This document shows positions 51,401-59,800 of a stretch of 64,000 nt of DNA, in pieces. The DNA lies in assembly GCA_031002005.1 (NCBI GenBank), contig JARYHS010009186.1:187142437-187206436 (forward strand). Reading direction: 5' to 3'. How positions within the stretch are numbered: position 1 is the stretch's first letter; every line of letters starts with the position of its first letter. Source of the DNA: Vandiemenella viatica (Eukaryota; Arthropoda; Insecta; Orthoptera; Morabidae). A model generated the notes under the pieces. It saw nothing but the letters and a program-made list of their open reading frames with translations, was not told the origin of the DNA and made no database searches. A program made the translations under genes and the position numbers.

Positions 51401-53770
51401 TAGTATGTTTCTGGATTTGTATGAAACTTTGGATGAAGTTGATTATAAAATGCTTATAATGGCACTTTACACTATGTTAATAGGGGTATTGCTTACAAGT
51501 GTTTCAAGTCATATATTGAGAGAAGGAAACAGGTAGTCAGTTTAAAATGTAAGGATAAGGAAAGTAAAATTTTCAAAGGAAACTTAAAGGATATATAAGA
51601 GTAGGTTACTGTGGCCTGAGTGGATAGTCCTTGGAAGTCCAGAAATTCTGCACCAAACTGTAAAATGGAAATGTTTCAGTCAACAAGTCAACATGTCATG
51701 CCCAGTATGGCCATTCAGATTTTGGTTTTCAAAATCATGCCAGGTGAACAACAGGACAGTTACTTGGAAAGATCATGCCCATACTCACTCCTATTCCTTG
51801 TCTCCTTATTGTATGGCCCCATTGTCAATGAGCTGTAAAGTTATGGTCAAAATCTAGGTATTTTGCAGATGATATAATGTTATACAATAGGATCAAAATA
51901 GGTGAAGACTGTGAACAGCTGCAGGGTGACCTGGATAGAATATCTAACTGAGTAGGTCAACATGGAATGCAGATAAATTTCAAGAAGAGTCAGCTTATAA
52001 TATACACAGATTAAAAAACCAAAGGGTTATTGTGATTATAGGGTGGTGTCAGAATTGTTTGTTGAAAATTTGAAATGTAAATATCTTGGCATAATGTTTG
52101 ATAACAAAACTCAATTGGGCAGGCCATAGGTAGAGGTTACAAAATCCTTCATTTACTGAATATGGTGGTGTAGTTTGGGATCCACATTTTGGTTATCAAA
52201 CACAGGAGTTGGAAGGTGTGTAAAGAAGAGCAGCTAGTTTTGTTTGTGCAGGAACCAGTCAGTAACTGATATGCTGAGGGAGCTGGATTGGGACTCACTG
52301 GATGAAAGGAGGAGGGTGAAGCAAGTGCTGGGCATATGTTGGTGGTGGAGTTGGAGGGATATTGGTCAAAGAGTTAGAGATAGTGGATGGAGGGGGAAAG
52401 GTGACCATGACCACCAGCTAGCGCTTGATTTCATGCATAAGGGAGTGGGAAAATTTTCTTTAGTTGGTAAGGATGTCAGGGATTGGAACAAATTACCAAG
52501 TGTAGTGATGAATAATTTACCAAAAACGCTTGAGGAATTAAAATTTGTAAATCAGAATAGTAAATGGGGGACGACTTTAATATTCCAATTATAAAAGAAT
52601 ATATATAAGGGGAAATTAGATGCCACCAAAGTGTTGGATCCATCACAATTAAATTAATAATAATAATAAATAATAAAGCCCAAGCAAATAAAAGACATAA
52701 ATGAAAATATTAAGTCATATCGTAAGATTCTATTTTTAGATGATGTAACAGTATTAGTGAAAGATGTAACTGGAGAAATTCTTTCACATTATATATTAAC
52801 ATTGCTCAAAAGCTCTCGATGGTTAAGGATAAGGCTGCCCAGCCAAAGGCCCGCGGGCCATGAAGTGGCCCTCTGATGCGTTTGAATTTGACCACAAACA
52901 ATAGTGGCCTAGAATATGCTAACTCAGAAACCTCTCTGCATAGGTCTCATTGATGTTTTTGACTTTTTGATTATAATTAAAGAACCACTTCAAAGATCTC
53001 ATCAATATTTCTTACATTTTTATTAGAGTTAAACTGTGTTATTCATATCTTTCTTTTATGTAAGTATCTATTGAAACTATTGGCAAGTATTAGATGGCCC
53101 ACAGGCTTATGTAGAATAGGAATTGTGGCTCACAGGCTAAATTAGAATCAAAATTGTGGCCTATTTCCAAAACTGGTTGGGCAACCTTCAGGAGAACCAC
53201 CTTAGAATAAGTTATAATAAAACAATTGAAGTATTCCAGCACGGAATGTGGTTGGAATGGTCAGAATTTAACAGACAACTTGAAATCTTGAAATCTAGAT
53301 TTAAGGATTCAACATAATTTTAAAAAGTATAGGCATATCCAGTATTTACTTATTTCTGCTATTCACTAAGCATTTTAAAATTAATTACATAGAATATGAA
53401 AAATGCATATTTTATCTGGTTGTCTACATAAATATGGTATGGGACCATATTCTTGCCTTAGTACTGTCAGAAGATAGAACCTAGAATAATGTATAACAAT
53501 AAAATACTAATATCTTGTAACCTTACATTTTTTCACCACCTTCACTTACATGTTTAGATCTACCCCTTTTCATGTTTTATTATTATTATTTTTTTAAAAG
53601 TACTGTTTAAGACAGATGATACAAAAGTAATTAGTAAAATAATAATTAGATAATAAAAATATTACAAACAAATGGCCAAACAAATAAAAAATGGACCTTT
53701 CACCAAACTCTTCAAATAAAATAACACTTTTTGAGAAATCATTGATATCATACGTTTTACTGGGTAGACG

Positions 53771-53811
<41 letters not shown>

Positions 53812-56800
53812 AAACATTGAATATTTTTTAAAATTAATTCAGTAATTAATGTATATATTTAAATTTCTCCTTATGTTTGATAGTGCACTGTACTAAGTAT
53901 GCATTAAAAATATTCCTTGTTAATGTAAAAATAATTAGAAACAGAGATAAGAAACAGAAAGAAAATTGATAACTATGTTAAACAGTCGCCAAATTAGTTT
54001 TTGCAAAGCCATTCAAATGTCCTAACTGAGATTTGAATATTTATCTTACTAAAAGTGGTACCAACAATTTGTAGTATGTTATGAAGCATGTGTTAAAGTA
54101 CTTAAAACAAGGAGTTAGTGTAATAGGTACTTGATGTGAAATCTCAATATCATGATCTAGAATCTTGCTTTCGAGAAATGTCAATTAGTTTCATTTTCTG
54201 TTTTTCTCTTAAAATTCTAAAATTTCCCTAAGACAGGGAATAACTTCTAGATAAATTCTTCAGTCTCATTGGTGACTTAGGCCAGTCACTAAACACTGTG
54301 ATGCCTGTTTCTTGTTTCTGCTTTTCTTATAGTTTATTTGATATTTTTTATGAACTCTCGCGATTTATAGTTGTCTCTTACCAACAGGTTTTGAATCAGA
54401 CACAAGATCACAGACAAAGAGTATTAGTTGGTGTCGCAAAAGAGTTAAATAATTGGATGGTAATGGTGCGTAAGATGAAAGCCATATATCACACTTTGAA
54501 CACATTCAATATGGATGTGACAAATAAATGTCTGATTGCAGAATGCTGGGTGCCTGTCAATGATCTTACTTTTTTGAGTAAAGCATTACAAGATGGTGGG
54601 GTAAGTAATTAATAAAAAGTATTACTAATTTAACTTTATTCCAATTGTAGAATGTATTACACTGCCTAATAGTTGCAATACATGTGAACGAATTGCTATG
54701 ATACAAAATAATCCAATACAATTTTTTTTTGAAAATAATATAGTCACTATAATTGATGGGATAATTGATTTTTTGAACCATGCCCTCCTTCCATCAAAAG
54801 AAAAGTTCCCAACCTCTCCCTCACTGTCAAAATTTTATTACTAATGAGTTAAATGCTTATTTTTCAGTTCTAATAATAAAATCCTGAAGGAAACTTGCTA
54901 AGAATGTGATGTTAGGATAAAGGATTTCAAATCTGAGAGGCAGCAAAGGAGATATAGTACTTGTGATGGTGTAGGACTAGGGTATTGTCCACTTGTGGGG
55001 GGAGGGTGAAGCAATCTCATGCCCCACACCCCATTGCAATGTATTTGGGGGATGTGAGCGCTGTGCCATCCAGTTTGGGAACCTATACATTAAGGCAATT
55101 ATGAACAATGGATGGGAAGAAGTTACTGGAAGCATGAAGCAAATGGTGTAATGAAACCACAGATGAGTACCGGTAGTGGATATTATCAAAGGTGGTTCTA
55201 CCTTACCTATATTGTAGATAAATCATTCAATGTTAATCCTTTGTTGATAATATACAGCATGAATGAATCCTTAGCAAATATGGTTCTCCATTGTTTTCCA
55301 CCATCCTCATTTATAAATTGGCACTTCTGTGACATATTTTTAGTCTTAATATACATTTTTAAAGACTTCATGTGAATAATGTTTAAAGTTTCTTATAATG
55401 TAACCTGTGTGCCACAGAAGTACCAATTTATAAAGAAGAGAGGCAAGTATGTTGGAGATCCATAGAATGATTAAGTCTTGAAGACAAGTTGATAGAGAGC
55501 ATGAACTGAAGGTACATTAGGATTATCTGTGAGGAAAGAAAGTAGTCTGTGAATATCAGTGAATGTTTAGGAGAAGTTGTTTGTGGATTAAGCACAGGAT
55601 ACATAATATGAGATGGACAAAGTAGGTGAAGATGACAGTGTGGCACTTAATGTTTCCAAAGCATTCAACATTACACCATTGAATATTGATAAATAATGTT
55701 AGAACAACTGCAGTAAATCTGGATTTTGTTTATGGGTAGATGAATTCTTAAGAGGTAATTAAAGAATTGTGGTAGGATATGCAATAGCAGGAGCAATATA
55801 AGTGGGACTGCAGTGTAAAGGATTGGATCCATTGCTGTTGATTATTTTAACGAATAGTTTTGTTTTTGGTTTACAGTAAGAAGTTAATTTCTTTGCAGAT
55901 ATGATTACAACAAAAAACGGAGTCGGCAAGAGACTTCCACTTATGCAGTTTCATGTTTATGCCTCCAAAGAGCCAAATCAGTGTCTTGTCTAAATTGGCA
56001 GACGGCAGTAATAATACAATGAAGGATTGTGAAAAGTTTCATAGGAATCTGGAAAGGGTATTTAGTGGAATTCAGACAAATTCCCACAAATTTCAGCTAA
56101 TAATGTACACAGGCAGAAAAGCAAAGTTTCTGTGTGGTGGAGGTAAATTGATGGTTGAAGGCACAGAATGTATATATCTTGGCACATCATTTGATGATAA
56201 TATCAGTTGGGCAAGACACATTGGAGATGCAGGAAGGGAAAGTCCTGTATTTATTAGGGAAGGACAGTAGGGAAGGAAAAGAACTGGGCTATAAAACCTT
56301 GTGATGGGATGGTATTGAACTCATATTGTATCAAATTCAGGAGTTGGATTAGTTTCAAAGGGGAGATACAAAACAATCCACTCAAAGTTTTTGTAAAATA
56401 ATGTAGTCTTTAAAACAACAAAATGAAAAATGCAAACCCTTCAGTAATTACTAGTTAAATGTTATTTATAAGTCCCTCAAACAATTCTTTTGCCAAATGC
56501 CTGTTCAGGGTTTAAGAAAATATCAGTCAAATTAGAAAATAGTCTTTGTGATGAAAATGATGTATGAAATTACAGAGAAAGTGAAGGGTTACTAATTGTT
56601 ATGAACAGTATGATTATAACACAGTGCAAATAGATAATTTAAATAGTAACAACTAATTTTTATTTTGATGGTAGATAAATGGAGAGATTGGAGATATTAA
56701 AACTTCATTTTTTTTCCAGAAAGCTGTTGGCAGTTCGATTCCATCATTCCATAATGTTATTGAAACTACAGAACCTCCACCAACATTTAATCGCACTAAC

Positions 56801-59800
56801 AAGTTTACCGCTGGATTTCAAAACCTTATTGACTCGTATGGAGTGATAAGTTACAGGGAAGTGAATCCAGGTGAGCTACGCACTTGTCAGACACTTACTG
56901 CATGGCACTGATCAGTCCTCTTCAGTTTGTGGCCTTGGATATAGGTGTGTGACATTAGTTTGTAGTGTGTAGAAAATTCATTGATTCAACAGTTTCTCTG
57001 TTAATGTTTTGTTTTCAAAGAGGCAGTAGAAATGAGTAGGGAATATTGTTGCTGTATGCTGACTCAGGTTGTGGTGGCCAAGCAGCATTCAAAACCTTAG
57101 CTCATTTCAACATGTGGTAATCACCTCTTTACTGAGATTTTCTGCTCTGAAGAAACCTTGGTTTTCTCACAGACACTCATTATAATGTTGAAACACACGT
57201 TATCTTCGAACATGTGCAAACAAATGGATTTTTTTTTTAAATGCATAAACTATATCATCATCATATAATTTTTAAACTGTTATATTTCCTTGCAATATCA
57301 TTCACGTATTCAAGAGTTGACCATTTTTTATTCATCCACTATAAGAAATATTCACCATTTAAGTGATGAAATGTAGCAGATATGACACCAATACCAGCAG
57401 ATTAAATATAAAAATAGGATCTGATGCAATAGGAGAAGTGAGTGAGTTCTGTTACTTGGGAAGCAAAATTACAACCGATGGCCGAAGCAGGAATGATGTT
57501 AAAAGCAGAATAGCACTAGCAAAAAGAGCCTTCATGAAAAAGAGAAACCTTTTAGTTTCAAATATTGATCTAGGAATTAGAAAGAACTTTTTAAAACTCT
57601 ATGTGTGGAGCACAGCACTTTACGGTAGCGTAACATGGACTTTAGGAATACCGGAAAGAAAGAAACTTGAAGCATTTGAAATGTGGTGCTACAGAAGAAT
57701 GCTGAAAATTAGGTGGACAGACAAAGTAAGAAATGAACAAGTTTTAGAAATGATGGGTGAGAAAAGAAGTTTATGGAAGAAGCTTAGAGGAAGAAGAGAC
57801 AGGCTGGTAGGTCATATTTTGAGACATGCTGGATTGGTTAATTTGTTAGTGGAGGGAACAGTCGAAGGTAAGAACTGTAGAGGTAGACAGAGATTAGAAT
57901 ATATGAAGCAGATAATTGAGGACGTGGATTGTAAGGGGTATGTAGAAATGAAGAGGTTAGCACAGGATAGGAAGGGATGGAGGATTGCATCAAACCAGTT
58001 TAAAGACTGACGACAGCAAAAAAAAAAAAAATTGTTCAAAATAATATCTCACATTTATTCACTGCTATTGCAAGTGTATATGGAACCTATGCAATTTGCT
58101 TACTAACTCACAGGCAATATTATTAATAGAAACACAAATTATAGAACAAAAAGTGACCTGAGGAAGTTGTTGATGGAGGCACATCATACCAGGGTGGAAC
58201 TCGTGCAGGTTGTGAGTTGCCATGATTGGCCACAGTTGAACCACACTGTTAGGTGGTTAAACGTAGAGATCATAGTGCTGCTTGGGAAAGGCATTAGTTC
58301 TGTCTTGGGGGTTGTGCCTGTGGACACCATTGGTAGGTGGGTTTATACTAGGCATGGCCTACATCTAAATAGAGTGGGGAAGGGGATAATTTTCTGAGTT
58401 GTTTGACAAGGCTGTTATTTTCCATGTGAGGAAAGTATCAATGATTATCATTAAAAATACTGAATTATATCCGTATTAAGTAAATATTTTTTGTTAATCA
58501 ATTATCATTAAAAATTTTAACTAATAAATATTTGAATACAGAAGGAGCATGAAGGGACTTGTGGAAGTGTGCATGGTGTATATTGGTGATGAGGTGTGCA
58601 AAGGTATTGGAAGAATTAGGAGTAGTGTGCATGGAAGGGGAAAGATGACCATAAGGCAGTGAAACAATTTTCTTTTGTTGGTATGAGTGTCAGGAATTGT
58701 AATAAGTTACAAAAGGAAGTGATTAATAAAATACCAAAAACACTGAAAGAATTTAAAATTTGTAAGTAACAAAAGTAGATGGGTGGAAGAATTTTCACTT
58801 AAAGTATATATGATAAAAAAAAATTAGTGGAATGGGTATGTAGATGACAAGGGACACTGCCACAGAAGCATGTGCTGTATTGCAGTTCAATTAAAAGCTG
58901 AAATATTACACAACTGTATTTGTCTTGTGCTTTGTATGTTTGTTCCAGTCCTTCAGCCCTCAATGGTGGGTTATTTTCCCTATACTTTATTATATACGTT
59001 GCCTAAAAGCTGTTTTCCTTGATATTATGAGTTTATTTTATTTTTTACAGCTTTATATACAATCATCACATTTCCATTCTTATTTGCAATAATGTTTGGA
59101 GATGCTGGTCATGGCATCATAATGTTTCTTTTTGGATTCTTTATGATACTACTGGAGAAAAAATTTATGAAAAAGAAGAGCAATAATGAGGTATGTTTTC
59201 CAAATATTATTTTTTCATTCAATGATTATCTTACCACATATAATGAGAAAAAATTAATTGTAGAGTAACCTAATTTGAGTAATTGAATTGTGTGATGGGA
59301 CATAATTTTGTTAATATTATTTAAAGTGTTATGTACTAAAGAAGTTGCTAGACAATAATAAAAAGGATCTTGGGAATACTCTATTACTTTGTAAGAAATG
59401 AATTAATAAACAAGACATGTGAAGTTACTTTCAGTCTCATTTAGCTACTCAGTATTACAGAAGTCATACAACATGAATTTTTTTCTAGAAGATGCTAACA
59501 TTAATGTCCAATTAAAAAAAAATTGTATGGATTTTAGTTTAAATATAAAAACAGCAGGTACTTACACTTTCTTGAAGCCTTAACAATGTCATTACCAAGA
59601 CATTCCCATACTTACCTCCCTTCTCCATCATAAGCTTTATACTAAAAAAATGGCTACATTTTTGACATACCATTCCTTTTGTAATCGTCTTTCAACATTT
59701 TCTCCCATTCTTCATTGTGTTTTCCTTACCATTATTTTTTCTACTTGTGGTATGGGAATGATTATTTGATTGTTACCACATACTTTGTCATTCTTCTTGA

